Below, in pieces: positions 7,970-16,441 of a stretch of 64,000 nucleotides of DNA. Numbering within the stretch: the first letter of the stretch is position 1; each line of letters begins with the position of its first letter. Under the pieces are notes generated by a model. The model was not told where the DNA came from and did not search any database. It saw only the letters and a program-made list of their open reading frames with translations. Position numbers and translations under genes: made by a program. Source of the stretch: CAWHJN01 sp963829705 (GTDB lineage: Bacteria; Bacteroidota; Rhodothermia; Rhodothermales; BA12); contig CAWHJN010000001.1 in the NCBI GenBank assembly GCA_963829705.1, positions 1 to 64,000 of the forward strand, given 5' to 3'.

Positions 7970-9634
7970 ATGCTGAGACGACTCCTTTTGGCCGGAATGC
8001 TCCTCGCCGTCGGTAGCGCGGCGATGGCCCAGGAGGCGACCGTGGACTCGCTCCTGTCCGCATACGCGGAGGGCGGACCGGGCGGCGTCGTCGCCGTGTA
8101 CCGGGACGGAGCCGTCCTCTTCGCAAAGGGCTACGGGCTCGCCGACGTCGAGGAGGGCGTCCGCAACACGCCCTCTACCCCGTACCCCCTGGCCTCCGTC
8201 TCCAAGCAGTTCACGGCCTTCGCCGTCGCCGTCCTGGCCGACCGGGGGCGGCTTAGCCTCGACGACGACGTCCGGGCCTACCTCCCCGACGTGCCGGACT
8301 TCGGACCGACGATCACGCTGAGGCACCTCCTTCACCACACGAGCGGGCTCCGGGAGTACGAGGACCTCTGGCTCCTGAGCGGGGGGAGCCGGGACGACGT
8401 TATCCGCCGCGAGGACTTGCTCCGTCTCGTCGAGCGCCAGCGCGGCCTCAACCACGAGCCCGGGGCGGAGTATCTCTACACCAACACGGGCTACTTCCTG
8501 CTGGCCGAGGTCGTCGCCCGCGTCACGGGCGAGCCGTTCGGGGCGTGGATGGAGGCCAACGTGTTCGGCCCCCTCGGCATGGGCCGGACCCACGTCCACG
8601 ACGACCACACGCGGGCCGTGCCGGGCCAAGCGTTCTCGTACGTGCCACGCTCGGACACGCTCGAACGGGTCGAGATGCGCTTCGACTTCGCGGGCCCCGT
8701 GGGCGTGATGTCGACGGCGGAAGACCTCGGCCTCTGGCTCCACAACCTCTCCACGGCCGAGGTCGGCGGGCCGGGCGTCATCCGGCGGATGGAGGAGCGC
8801 GGGCGGACCACGAGCGGGGACACGCTGGCCTACGCGCTCGGCCTCATCGTGGACGACCACCGCGGGCTCCGTCGCCTCCAGCACGGCGGGTTCGCCGCCG
8901 GCTTCCGGACGTTCGTCGCCTACTACCCGGAGATCGACGCCGGGGTCGTCGCGCTCGGGAACGTCGGTTCGTTCAATGCGGAGGGGATCGCCGAGGCCGT
9001 CGCCGAGGCCTTCTTCGGCGCGGAGATGGAGGCCCGGGGGTCGGGAGAGGTGGGGCCGTCCGGCTCCGGCAAGCACGTCCCGGACGCACTACTCAACGCG
9101 TACGCGGGCGCTTACCAGGTCGAGAACGGGCCGAGGCTCACGGTCGAGCATGCGGAGGCGGGGCTCACGGGCCAGCTCGAGGGTATGGGCCCCCCGTTCA
9201 GACTCGTCGCGCTCGCCGACACGCTGTTCCGGGTGATGATCCCGGGCGTCGAGGCAAGCTTGCGCTTCCACGTCGAACCCGGGGGAAACGTCGAGGAAGG
9301 GACCATCGATCAGGGTGGGATCCGGATGCCGTTCCGTGAGGTGCTCGACCGCGTATGGCACCCGAGCCCCGACGATCTCGCCGCGTTCGCCGGGCGGTAC
9401 TACAGCCCCGAGCTGGAGACGGCCTACGTCGCCCGCGTCGATGGGGAGCGTCTCGTGCTGGATCACCTGCGGCACGGCGAGATCGGGCTGGAGCCGAGGG
9501 CGGAGGACGTCTTCGAGAGTGACGCGTGGTTCCTGGGCGAGGTGGTGTTCGAGCGGGACGCATCCGGGCTCGTCACGGGAATGCAGTCCACGAGCCTTCG
9601 CGCGCGGGGCATTCCGTTCGAACGACGCGACTGA
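7970..9634 (+). CDS. Exported serine hydrolase, class C beta-lactamase/esterase fold
   Basis: 554 residues. Residues 1-19 are a signal peptide ('LLLAGMLLAVGSAAMA'). The catalytic domain (about 20-340) has the nucleophile motif S-V-S-K in 'PLASVSKQFTAFAV', the Tyr motif 'YLYTNTGYFLLAEV', 'LLHHTSGL', and a late 'HGG' box. About 200 further residues form a C-terminal beta-rich region. Such proteins include D-aminopeptidases, esterases and penicillin-binding-like enzymes as well as beta-lactamases, so the substrate cannot be read off. The start at 7970 gives the best signal peptide. It fills a cassette of about 1.8 kb, large for the type. Confidence 0.85.
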   Translation: MLRRLLLAGMLLAVGSAAMAQEATVDSLLSAYAEGGPGGVVAVYRDGAVLFAKGYGLADVEEGVRNTPSTPYPLASVSKQFTAFAVAVLADRGRLSLDDDVRAYLPDVPDFGPTITLRHLLHHTSGLREYEDLWLLSGGSRDDVIRREDLLRLVERQRGLNHEPGAEYLYTNTGYFLLAEVVARVTGEPFGAWMEANVFGPLGMGRTHVHDDHTRAVPGQAFSYVPRSDTLERVEMRFDFAGPVGVMSTAEDLGLWLHNLSTAEVGGPGVIRRMEERGRTTSGDTLAYALGLIVDDHRGLRRLQHGGFAAGFRTFVAYYPEIDAGVVALGNVGSFNAEGIAEAVAEAFFGAEMEARGSGEVGPSGSGKHVPDALLNAYAGAYQVENGPRLTVEHAEAGLTGQLEGMGPPFRLVALADTLFRVMIPGVEASLRFHVEPGGNVEEGTIDQGGIRMPFREVLDRVWHPSPDDLAAFAGRYYSPELETAYVARVDGERLVLDHLRHGEIGLEPRAEDVFESDAWFLGEVVFERDASGLVTGMQSTSLRARGIPFERRD

Positions 9635-9643
9635 GCTAGTGCC

Positions 9644-9767
9644 GCAGAACCTACCCCTGCAGACCGACACGACGTTCCAGCGCTCTTGCCCCGCTCTACC
9701 GCCAGCGTCTACGTTGCTCCGTTCAACCGCTCTGCCGCGTTATGCGGCTAAGCTTCCTCTGTTAGGC
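9644..9767 (+). repeat. attC site 4
   Basis: R'' GCAGAAC (9644-9650) is the exact complement of R' GTTCTGC at 7943, so both ends belong to the serine-hydrolase cassette. R' is GTTAGGC (9761-9767). The right arm contains GCGGCTAAGCTTCCTCT, like other long sites here. 124 bp. Confidence 0.85.
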
Positions 9768-9788
9768 CCACTCCTACCGGATCACCGA

Positions 9789-10904
9789 ATGCGCGTACTT
9801 CTCTTCGTCATCCTCGCCTCTATCACCGCCGCGCCGGCACGGGCGCAAGCGCGAAGCATCGAGTCGAACCCATTCCTCTGGTTCGACTTCGCGGAGCACC
9901 TGAGCGCGGACGTGCAGCTCGGTGATCTCGACGGCGACGGGGACCTCGATGTCGTCGTCGCGAACGGAAGACACTGGGCCGAGCCCGATTTCGCGTACCT
10001 CAATGCCGGGAACGGACGCTTGCTGGAAGCGCGCCAGATCGGCTCGGCTCTCCGGCCGAGCTACACCATCCGGCTGGGCGATGTGGACGGCGATGGCGAT
10101 CTGGATGCGGTCGTCGTTCACGACGATCTTCCTCCACGGGTCTTTCTCGGCGACGGGACCGGCAAGTTCGAGCCGGGCACGCAGATCGGCACACGGGGTG
10201 GAAACGCGCGAGGGGCGATCCTAGCGGATGTGAACGGCGACGGCGCGCTCGATCTGGTCATTGCGCGACGGCGCGAACCCGACACGCTCTTCCTGGGTGA
10301 CGGACGCGGGGGGTTTGGATCCGCCCGGGTTCTCGGCGATCGTGAGGGAGCCTCCACCTCCGTCGCTGCGGCCGATTTCAACGGCGACGGCCATGTGGAC
10401 CTTGCCTTCGCTCGTCGGGACGGACAGCCCAGTGTGGTCGCGCTCGGCGACGGGGCCGGGGGGTTCGTCGAACGGGAGCTGCCCGGCAGCGTCGGAGACA
10501 CGCGCCGGATCGTCGCGGGTGACTTCGACGGCGACGGCCGGGTGGACTTGGCTCTTGGAGTGATTGGCGCTCCGAACGTGCTTTACAACGGTGACGGCGC
10601 CGGCGGGTTCGTGCGAGGCGTCGAGTTCGGCGCAGCGGACGGGCGTACCTATGCGTTGGCCGTCGCGGATCTCGACTCGGACGGCGATCTCGACCTGGTG
10701 GAGGGAAACGACGAGCAGCCGAATGCGTCCTACTTCAACGACGGATCCGGCACGGCGTACGAGCGGGTTCAACTCGGCCAAGAGAGCGCAGAAACGTACG
10801 GCGTTGCGGTCGGGGACCTGAACGGGGACGGCTACCCAGACGTGGTGTTCGCAAACTCGCAAGGCGTGAACGAAGTCTACATCAACCGCCCTCGGGCACG
10901 CTGA
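9789..10904 (+). CDS. Secreted FG-GAP/VCBS repeat protein
   Basis: 371 residues with a signal peptide ('LLFVILASITAAPARAQA'). The mature protein is a run of about seven repeats built on 'D-x-D-G-D-G-x-x-D-[LV]': 'GDLDGDGDLDVVVA', 'GDVDGDGDLDAVVV', 'ADVNGDGALDLVIA', 'ADFNGDGHVDLAFA', 'GDFDGDGRVDLALG', 'ADLDSDGDLDLVEG' and 'GDLNGDGYPDVVFA'. This makes one seven-bladed beta-propeller with calcium sites, as in integrin-alpha-like and VCBS proteins. There is no C-terminal sorting domain, so it may stay periplasmic or lie on the surface by other means. A binding or adhesion role is likely. Confidence 0.85.
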   Translation: MRVLLFVILASITAAPARAQARSIESNPFLWFDFAEHLSADVQLGDLDGDGDLDVVVANGRHWAEPDFAYLNAGNGRLLEARQIGSALRPSYTIRLGDVDGDGDLDAVVVHDDLPPRVFLGDGTGKFEPGTQIGTRGGNARGAILADVNGDGALDLVIARRREPDTLFLGDGRGGFGSARVLGDREGASTSVAAADFNGDGHVDLAFARRDGQPSVVALGDGAGGFVERELPGSVGDTRRIVAGDFDGDGRVDLALGVIGAPNVLYNGDGAGGFVRGVEFGAADGRTYALAVADLDSDGDLDLVEGNDEQPNASYFNDGSGTAYERVQLGQESAETYGVAVGDLNGDGYPDVVFANSQGVNEVYINRPRAR

Positions 10905-10914
10905 TCGGGAGTGG

Positions 10915-11015
10915 GCCTAACTAGCTCATGAAGGCGACGAACCCGCGGCCATCTTTTCGGCACTCCACCGGTCCTTGAGCGGGCGGGTTCGCGCCTTATG
11001 CTTTTCGAGTTATAC
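10915..11015 (+). repeat. attC site 5
   Basis: R'' GCCTAAC, preceded by G, is the exact 8-base complement of GTTAGGCC at 9761. R' is GTTATAC (11009-11015). The body pairs GGCGACGAACCCGC with GCGGGTTCGCGCC, a strong stem. Confidence 0.9.
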
Positions 11016-11029
11016 ATCCTTGGAGAACG

Positions 11030-11722
11030 ATGTCCCGTCATACTGAATTGCATCGAAGCCAGCACATCGGATGGCTCCGCGCGGCTGTTCTCGGGGCGAA
11101 CGATGGTGCGATCTCCACTGCCAGCCTGGTAGTGGGTGTAGCAGCGGCACAGGCGAACCACAACAGTATTCTCGTTGCGGGACTGGCGGGGCTAGCCGCC
11201 GGCGCGATGGCGATGGCGGCGGGCGAGTTCGTCTCGGTCAGCTCTCAAGCGGACACGGAAAAAGCCGACCTCGCACGGGAACGTCAGGAACTCGCCAATG
11301 ACCCCGCCGGCGAGACCAAAGAACTATCGGCGATTTACAAAGCGCGTGGCCTAACACAGGAATTGGCCGACGCCGTTGCGGCCCAGCTCATGCAAGGCAA
11401 CGCGCTGGCGACCCATGCCCGAGATGAACTGGGCATCATCGAATCGCAGGCGGCGCGCCCGCTTCAAGCCGCGCTTGCATCGGCGTTCATGTTTTCCCTC
11501 GGAGCAATCGTCCCACTTCTCGCGGCGTGGTTCAGCGCCCCCCAATGGGTGATTCCTCTGACCATCAGCACAACGTTGATCGTATTGCTCGTACTCGGCG
11601 CTCTTGCGGCCCGAGTCGGCGGCGCTCCGATGTGGCTTGGTTCGATCCGCGTCGCTGGGTGGGGCGCGATCGCCATGGTCGTCACCGCCGGCGTCGGGCG
11701 CTTGTTTCACATTGCCATGTGA
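11030..11722 (+). CDS. VIT family (CCC1-like) iron/manganese transporter
   Basis: 230 residues. 'GWLRAAVLGANDGAISTASLVVGV' is the signature of VIT1/CCC1 proteins, followed by 'GLAAGAMAMAAGEFVSVSSQADTEKADL', which carries the metal-coordinating residues. A cytoplasmic helical region (about 80-145, rich in Glu) and three further hydrophobic segments complete the usual five-helix layout. Relatives export Fe2+ or Mn2+ from the cytosol. An AGGAGAA-like stretch (GGAGAACG) lies directly upstream of the ATG. It occupies its own cassette. Metal tolerance is the natural inference. Confidence 0.9.
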   Translation: MSRHTELHRSQHIGWLRAAVLGANDGAISTASLVVGVAAAQANHNSILVAGLAGLAAGAMAMAAGEFVSVSSQADTEKADLARERQELANDPAGETKELSAIYKARGLTQELADAVAAQLMQGNALATHARDELGIIESQAARPLQAALASAFMFSLGAIVPLLAAWFSAPQWVIPLTISTTLIVLLVLGALAARVGGAPMWLGSIRVAGWGAIAMVVTAGVGRLFHIAM

Positions 11723-11739
11723 GCGGTTAGCAAGCGGAT

Positions 11740-11839
11740 GTATACCCCCCAATGCAGTGGCCGAGCCGGCGGGTAAGCTTCTTGAGGTTCGAGCGTCGGC
11801 GCGGCGCCGGCTCGGCCACTGATCGGCATTACGTTCTAC
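11740..11839 (+). repeat. attC site 6
   Basis: R'' GTATACC (11740-11746) differs by one base from the complement of GTTATAC at 11009. The body has a 14-bp stem, TGGCCGAGCCGGCG (from about 11757) with CGCCGGCTCGGCCA. R' is GTTCTAC (11833-11839). Confidence 0.78.
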
Positions 11840-11870
11840 CGCTCGCTCCCGCACCTTTTCGTCTGGCACC

Positions 11871-12083
11871 GTGGAAGTCGAGAAGACCGTCATCATCGTC
11901 GGGTTCACGCTGTTTGCCCTCGGCACCCTCTCGGCGTACGCCGGGCTGGTGGTAGATCGGAAGGTGAAGGGGTCGTCGGCTCAGTTCGAGTGGGCGCGCC
12001 GGGCTTGGCGTGGCGATGTCAGTCGGCGTGAGCACCAGCTATTCCTTGGTTGGCTCGTGTTGGCGGCGGGGGCGCAGCGCTGA
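11871..12083 (+). CDS. Small membrane protein (cassette gene)
   Basis: 70 residues with a GTG start. Residues 6-28 ('VIIVGFTLFALGTLSAYAGLVV') form one transmembrane helix, and residues 58-68 are again hydrophobic. In between is a basic stretch with two Arg-Arg pairs. No family is recognised. It lies between attC 6 and the R'' box at 12143, so it is a cassette gene. Confidence 0.55.
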   Translation: MEVEKTVIIVGFTLFALGTLSAYAGLVVDRKVKGSSAQFEWARRAWRGDVSRREHQLFLGWLVLAAGAQR

Positions 12084-12142
12084 TCGCAGCGACGTTCCTT
12101 GTGTCTTGGTTTTCGTAGACAAGCGCCTGCTCGCCGCGTGCG

Positions 12143-12220
12143 GCAGAACCCCCCAAACCAGGTAGAAGTCAAGGAGGGCAGCCCTTTTCGGGTAGGCATG
12201 CCCCTGAGCACGCTTTGCCA
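12143..12220 (+). repeat. attC site 7, left part only
   Basis: GGCAGAAC (12142-12149) matches the complement of GTTCTACC at 11833 except for one base; the same substitution is seen at 30149 and 33143. A convincing R' box is not found before the umuC remnant begins. The first stretch of the array therefore ends in a broken site. Confidence 0.5.
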
Positions 12221-12277
12221 GGGGCACGTGCACAGGGTCGAGCGGCAGCACCACGCGCTCAGATCTCAGCAAACCCG

Positions 12278-12782
12278 TCACCGCACAGCGAAGAGTTCGG
12301 CCCACTCGGTCGTGTAGCGTGGGCTGCGACGCGCCTGCTGCATCTGCCACGCCTCGCGCTGCGCGTCGCGACCGGGCACCATCGCCGGCGGCCGACGACG
12401 CGATGGCGAGCGTGCCCGCGCCGTAGCGCGCATTCACGCTGTCGAGTGCCGCCATGAGCGCCCGCCGACGTGGATCCGGTGCGTGGAAAAGGTGCGCCTG
12501 CTCGGGCCGGTCTGGCCGTAGATCCAAAAGCACCACGCCTGCCTTCTTGTAGCTGTAGCCTGGCTTCCACATGCGCGCTGCCAGCTCGCGCGCTGCGCCT
12601 GCGAGCGCAATCGTGTCGCTCGCCGGGTAGGGGAGCGTACACGTGAGCGCCGCGTCGCGGTGCGGCCCTGCCCCGAAGTGGCGCGTCGTCATGAAGACCT
12701 GCAAGCGCGCCGCGACGAGGCCATGCCTGCGCGCCTTCTCCGCCGCCCGGCTCGCGTACGTCGCCACCGCTCGCTGCATCAT
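12278..12782 (-). pseudogene. umuC: umuC remnant (C-terminal third, frameshifted)
   Basis: UmuC is the catalytic Y-family polymerase of DNA polymerase V. Only the last third is present: 'MMQRAVATYASRAAEKARRHGL', 'PGYSYKKAGVVLLDL' and 'RRRALMAALDSVNARYGAGTL'. After that the frame must change to reach the true end 'EAWQMQQARRSPRYTTEWAEL', stop at 12278. The N-terminal two thirds with the polymerase active site are missing. The remnant starts directly on the stop codon of the umuD remnant, so one internal deletion fused the two genes. It cannot encode a polymerase. Confidence 0.85.
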
Positions 12783-13316
12783 GCCCAGATCGACTTGATG
12801 ACGAACGTCACGACGCCCCAGACCTCGAAGTCCATCTCGCGCGTGATGGCGATGGGCGCGTAGGCGTCGTTGGCGGCCACGAGGTGGATGCGCCCGTTAC
12901 CCGCGACGCGGAGGTACTTGACGGTCTGCTCGCCCCAGACGGTCGCGACGACGATGTGGCACGTGCGCGCCTCGACGGAGCGGTCGACGACGAGCAGATC
13001 GCCCGACGTGATGCCCGCTTCTTTCATCGAGTCGCCCTCGACGCGCACGAGAAAGGTGGCGGGCGGGTTGCGCACGACGAGGTCCCCGCATGGCGGGGCA
13101 GGCTGTCGAGCGAGAGCGACTTCTCGACGTAGTCGTCGGTAGGAGATGGGAAGCCGCACTCGGCGCGGCTCGACGCGAGCGGGAGCACGCAAGGCACATC
13201 CGAGCGCTCGAAGGGATAGGTGCCCGTGACGACGAGCGCCCACGGCGGCAGCGGGTGGGGCCCAGCCGCGCGGCGTGGAGACGTTCGAGGTGGTCTCTGA
13301 AGGCGTTGACTTCCAT
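12779..13316 (-). pseudogene. umuD: umuD remnant (S24 peptidase), frameshifted
   Basis: The C-terminal 95 residues are an intact S24 (LexA/UmuD) peptidase domain: 'LVVRNPPATFLVRVEGDSMKEAGI' with the nucleophile Ser in GDSM, 'GDLLVVDRS', and the catalytic Lys in 'EQTVKYLRV'. Upstream, the expected 'CGFPSPTDDYVEKSLSLD' lies in another frame, and the likely start 'MEVNAFRDHLERL' in a third. UmuD is cleaved under RecA control and then partners UmuC in translesion synthesis. The frame breaks and the adjoining umuC deletion mark this as a dead SOS mutagenesis operon. Confidence 0.82.
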
Positions 13317-13324
13317 AGGGGCGC

Positions 13325-13741
13325 GTGGTGGGAGGAGAAGCGCATGCGATATGTGCTGTCAAGAAGCGCCCGGAGATCGTCGCAATCAGGCACGGCGGCG
13401 ACAGCACGGAGGTCTGCGGCGATGCGATCTACGAGAGCATCAGTGATATGACGTTCCTCTTTGACCAGCTCGACGACATGGCCTTCTGGAGCGGCCTCGA
13501 CACGGCAGACGTGGCGGAAGTGAGGCGGACGTATCTGATCTCGGAGCGGCAGGGCAACGTCAACCCGTTCGTCGTCGACGCGTCGCTGGCGAGGCGGGCC
13601 TACGCGGACTACCTCGCGCCCACGCTCGACTGCACCGACCCGGCGACGGCGCCGAGCTACGCGGGCGGCTACGTGCTCAACGCGGCAGGCACGTGGGCTA
13701 GACGCGCTCACGGACGTTCACCATCCTTCGGCACACAATAA
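13325..13741 (+). pseudogene. Endonuclease I family fragment
   Basis: A 138-residue frame whose middle (about residues 60-95, 'WSGLDTADVAEVRRTYLISERQGNVNPFV') resembles the C-terminal part of endonuclease I family nucleases, where 'QGNRNPFxDxP' is the hallmark. The N-terminal nuclease core with its catalytic His is absent, and the sequence upstream belongs to umuD on the other strand. The tail may be what is left of a linker to a sorting domain. I treat it as a remnant of a secreted nuclease. Confidence 0.55.
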
Positions 13742-13885
13742 ACTATTCCTGCCATGAATACGCAGCTTTCTGAAGTGGAAAAGCCCTACGCAGAGCCTGT
13801 GCTACAGCTTCGGCCCCATTAAGGACAGGTCGTCATGGCAGGGAGAGCGTGGGATGAATCGGTCCGATGAGGTGGTACAAGTCGG

Positions 13886-14539
13886 CTATGCCGCACAGGC
13901 CTTCTCAGGGCGTTGGTAGTCGCAGGTGCACGTACCCGGAGCGCAGGTGTGGCTCTTGCCCGCACGCACGCAGCGCCAGCACGCCGCAAGAACCTCCTCC
14001 GTCTCAGGAAGGCCAAGAACGACAGTAGCGCCGGCGCCGCTGCTCCAGCCTTCCGAACGAATGGCCGGGTGACCATCCGCATCAAAGGAGAGCTCGGCGA
14101 CGACTGCGAAGCCTGCCTTCTGGATGCCAGTGCCTGAGGCATGATTTTCCGGAGCATAGGCGATCCAGAACCGGTCTGCCTCCGCCGATTCGGAATGGAC
14201 GATGGCGTCGAGGAGCCGCGGGTAGATGCCGCGCCCGCGGAAGGCCGGCAGGGTGACGAAATTCCACAGGTACTGCTCGCCCGCAGGAATCGCGAACGTA
14301 GCCTCGAGCTCGCCGATGCGAGCGGTGGACGTGGCGGCCCATCCCCAGGCCGCCGGCTCTCCGTCGATCCACGCAACGTAGGCCCGGTGGCCATCGCTGA
14401 AGCGTTCTGCCATCTCCGCCTCCGGTCGGTTCTGAAGCGCAGCCATCGTGGCCGGATGGTCCTCACGCCGAACGACGAGGCCGGGGAGTGGAGAAAGTGT
14501 GGGAGGAGGGTCTGTGCGGTGGCGAATGGCGAGGGGCAT
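13886..14539 (-). CDS. GNAT family N-acetyltransferase
   Basis: 217 residues. The acetyl-CoA binding core is visible as 'YLWNFVTLPAFRGRGIYPRLLDAIV', in which R-G-R-G-I corresponds to the Q/R-x-x-G-x-G/A pyrophosphate loop, preceded by 'RAYVAWIDGEPAAWGWAA'. The C-terminal 25 residues have an unusual Cys cluster ('CWRCVRAG', 'CAPGTCTC'), which could bind a metal. The acceptor substrate is unknown. The following minus-strand gene (the peroxidase) ends about 35 bases upstream of this start, so they may be co-transcribed. Confidence 0.78.
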   Translation of the reverse strand: MPLAIRHRTDPPPTLSPLPGLVVRREDHPATMAALQNRPEAEMAERFSDGHRAYVAWIDGEPAAWGWAATSTARIGELEATFAIPAGEQYLWNFVTLPAFRGRGIYPRLLDAIVHSESAEADRFWIAYAPENHASGTGIQKAGFAVVAELSFDADGHPAIRSEGWSSGAGATVVLGLPETEEVLAACWRCVRAGKSHTCAPGTCTCDYQRPEKACAA

Positions 14540-14573
14540 GGCAGCCTATTGGGAGTGAGAAAGGGTGGTTCGT

Positions 14574-15863
14574 TTAGCGGGTAGGAGGTGCGAGAAAGCC
14601 AGCGGGTGCCTCCAGCGGGCCGGGGAGTGTGCGGAGAAAGGCGACGAGTTGCCGCCGCTCCTTCGTCGACAGGCGGAGCCGCCGAAGCTCGCTGTGCCCG
14701 AAGGGAGCTACCGGCGCGCGGTCATAGTGGGCGACGACCTCTTCGAGCGAGGCTATCTGACCTGCGTGCATGTAGGGTGCGCGGGCTGCGGCACCACGCA
14801 GCGACGGTGTCTTGTAGGCACGGAGGAGCTCGTGGCCGTCGGTGACAGCAAAGCGGAGCTCCTGACAATCGTCCGGGCCCGCGTCGCTGTAGGGTCCCGT
14901 GCAGGCGAACTCGCTCCCGACGGCCTGACGCGCGCCCGAGGCCCGTCCGCTGTCAGGTGGCAGCGATGCACTGGAGACCGGAACGCCTGTGTTGTGGAAG
15001 TGGTGGTCGGTGAGGAGCGGGCCGTTGTGGCAGGTCACGCAGTTCGCCTTGCCGATGAAGAGCCGCAGACCGGCTTCTTCGTCCCGCGAAAACGCGCTTT
15101 CAGGCGTGTGCCTGCGGCCTGTCACCTCTGCTGCTACGTAGCGATCGAAGCGGCTCGGCGCGAATCCGATCTGCCGCTCGTAGGCCGCGATGGCCTTCCC
15201 TACGTTCACGAACACCCGCGTTACGTCGCCACGCTCATCTGCTGAAAGGCGCTCCCACGCAGCTGCGCTGGCCGCGTCTGGTACTGGCCCGGCATGTGCA
15301 GGGAGACCAGAGAGATCAGGCAGTGGCCCGAATACCGCCTCATACGCATCCCGGTACTCGGAGGCGATGAGGCGTGCGTACTGCGTCCGGTCGCCGCCGT
15401 GCTCGACGTCGCTTTCGAGCGGTCCGAGCGCCTGCGCCCAGGGACTGTCGGCCCGTCCGTCCCAGAACTGCCACGGACTGTGCGCCATGCCCGCCACCGG
15501 CATCGTGCGCCGCGTGGTGGTGCCGACTCCCACCCCGAGCGGCAGTCCGTCTTGAAAGTCCCGGTCTGGCAGGTGGCAGCTCGCGCACGACACCGTTCCG
15601 GTGCTGCTGAGCCGGGTGTCGAAGAAGAGCCGGTGCCCGAGCCGAGCAGCCGCGCGGTCGTCGGCGTATCGGTTAGAGGGGTCAGCCGGCAAGGGGCCGA
15701 GGCGCTCGAGGGTGAGCGAGCGCAGCAGGGCCTGCTCTTCAGACGACCAGCGCGCAGCAGGGCCCGACATCACGTACGCCGTGGCCGTAAAAGCCAGGGC
15801 GGCGACGAACAGGGTGGGGGTGAAGAGCTGGCGCATCCTATGGGCGTGGGGCTGGCGGCGCAT
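14574..15863 (-). CDS. Di-haem cytochrome c peroxidase / MauG family protein
   Basis: 429 residues. An N-terminal hydrophobic segment ('LFVAALAFTATAYVMSG') exports it. Two haem c sites are present, 'CASCH' (about residue 95) and 'CVTCH' (about residue 275), plus the family features 'QFWDGRADSPWAQALGPL' and 'KTPSLRGAAARAPYMHAGQ'. Bacterial cytochrome c peroxidases reduce H2O2; MauG and MbnH relatives instead oxidise protein residues. Which applies here cannot be told. It is immediately downstream of the FixH-like lipoprotein, probably one operon. An alternative start is 9 residues in, at 15836. Confidence 0.88.
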   Translation of the reverse strand: MRRQPHAHRMRQLFTPTLFVAALAFTATAYVMSGPAARWSSEEQALLRSLTLERLGPLPADPSNRYADDRAAARLGHRLFFDTRLSSTGTVSCASCHLPDRDFQDGLPLGVGVGTTTRRTMPVAGMAHSPWQFWDGRADSPWAQALGPLESDVEHGGDRTQYARLIASEYRDAYEAVFGPLPDLSGLPAHAGPVPDAASAAAWERLSADERGDVTRVFVNVGKAIAAYERQIGFAPSRFDRYVAAEVTGRRHTPESAFSRDEEAGLRLFIGKANCVTCHNGPLLTDHHFHNTGVPVSSASLPPDSGRASGARQAVGSEFACTGPYSDAGPDDCQELRFAVTDGHELLRAYKTPSLRGAAARAPYMHAGQIASLEEVVAHYDRAPVAPFGHSELRRLRLSTKERRQLVAFLRTLPGPLEAPAGFLAPPTR

Positions 15864-15867
15864 GGGG

Positions 15868-16317
15868 TTACAGGGCGAGGTTGAAGACCAGCGTGTCCGC
15901 GCCGACCGAGGAGCGGACGGGGAAAGAGACCACCCACCAGCCGCCCATGTTGAACTTCATCCCTTCGACGACATGGTTGCCGTCCCCGAGGGTGCGGGTG
16001 ACGCGGGGGCGCGTGGGCAGGCCATGGCCATGCTGCGGCATGCCCCCGTCCACCCCGATCTCGGCGACCTCGACCGGCGCGCCGTCCGCTGTTTCAAGGT
16101 GGATCGTCCAGGTGTGGAGGCGACCCTGCGGGATGGGATCAAACTGCGGGTGGATCGTTGCGCGGTAGAGGCCGCCCTCACTCAGGCGCGTGCGGGAGTA
16201 GTCGAGGTCTTCAGGCGGCCCGGCGAAGTGGGCGCAGCCCTGGAAGAGCGGTGCGGTGATGAGGAGCGCGAGGATGAGCGAGCAGGGGAAGCGGGAGAGG
16301 AGGCCGAGGGTTTTCAT
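15868..16317 (-). CDS. FixH-like lipoprotein
   Basis: 149 residues. A lipoprotein signal 'LLITAPLFQGC' places the lipid-attached Cys near residue 28. The mature part is a beta-sandwich of the FixH/YtkA kind, with 'FDPIPQGRLHTWTIHLETADG', the His/Met-rich stretch 'GGMPQHGHGLPTRPRVT' and 'GMKFNMGGWWVV'. Related proteins bind copper and act in cytochrome oxidase or peroxidase maturation. Its stop is five bases before the start of the di-haem peroxidase gene, so the pair probably works together in the periplasm, with copper delivery or electron transfer as possible roles. Confidence 0.75.
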   Translation of the reverse strand: MKTLGLLSRFPCSLILALLITAPLFQGCAHFAGPPEDLDYSRTRLSEGGLYRATIHPQFDPIPQGRLHTWTIHLETADGAPVEVAEIGVDGGMPQHGHGLPTRPRVTRTLGDGNHVVEGMKFNMGGWWVVSFPVRSSVGADTLVFNLAL

Positions 16318-16344
16318 GGTTTTCGTTGGGGTCCGGAGAAGAGA

Positions 16345-16376
16345 ATGGGGCAGCGCTCTTTCGAATGCTGCCCCAT
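16345..16376 (-). terminator. Hairpin between the AraC gene and the lipoprotein gene
   Basis: A perfect 10-bp stem (ATGGGGCAGC with GCTGCCCCAT) with a 12-base loop. It lacks a clear T run on the minus strand, so it may be a weak terminator or a regulatory structure ahead of the lipoprotein-peroxidase pair. Confidence 0.45.
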
Positions 16377-16441
16377 GTTAGCGGACACCGAGGGCCCTCT
16401 TCTTGAACGAAAGGGCTGACCTTCCTTTTCCTCCTCGCCCG

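Noticed and set aside
12039..12277. Extension of the umuC remnant beyond 12278
   Set aside because: The open frame continues, but only because of the frameshift. The true UmuC C-terminus ends at 12278 in the other frame.
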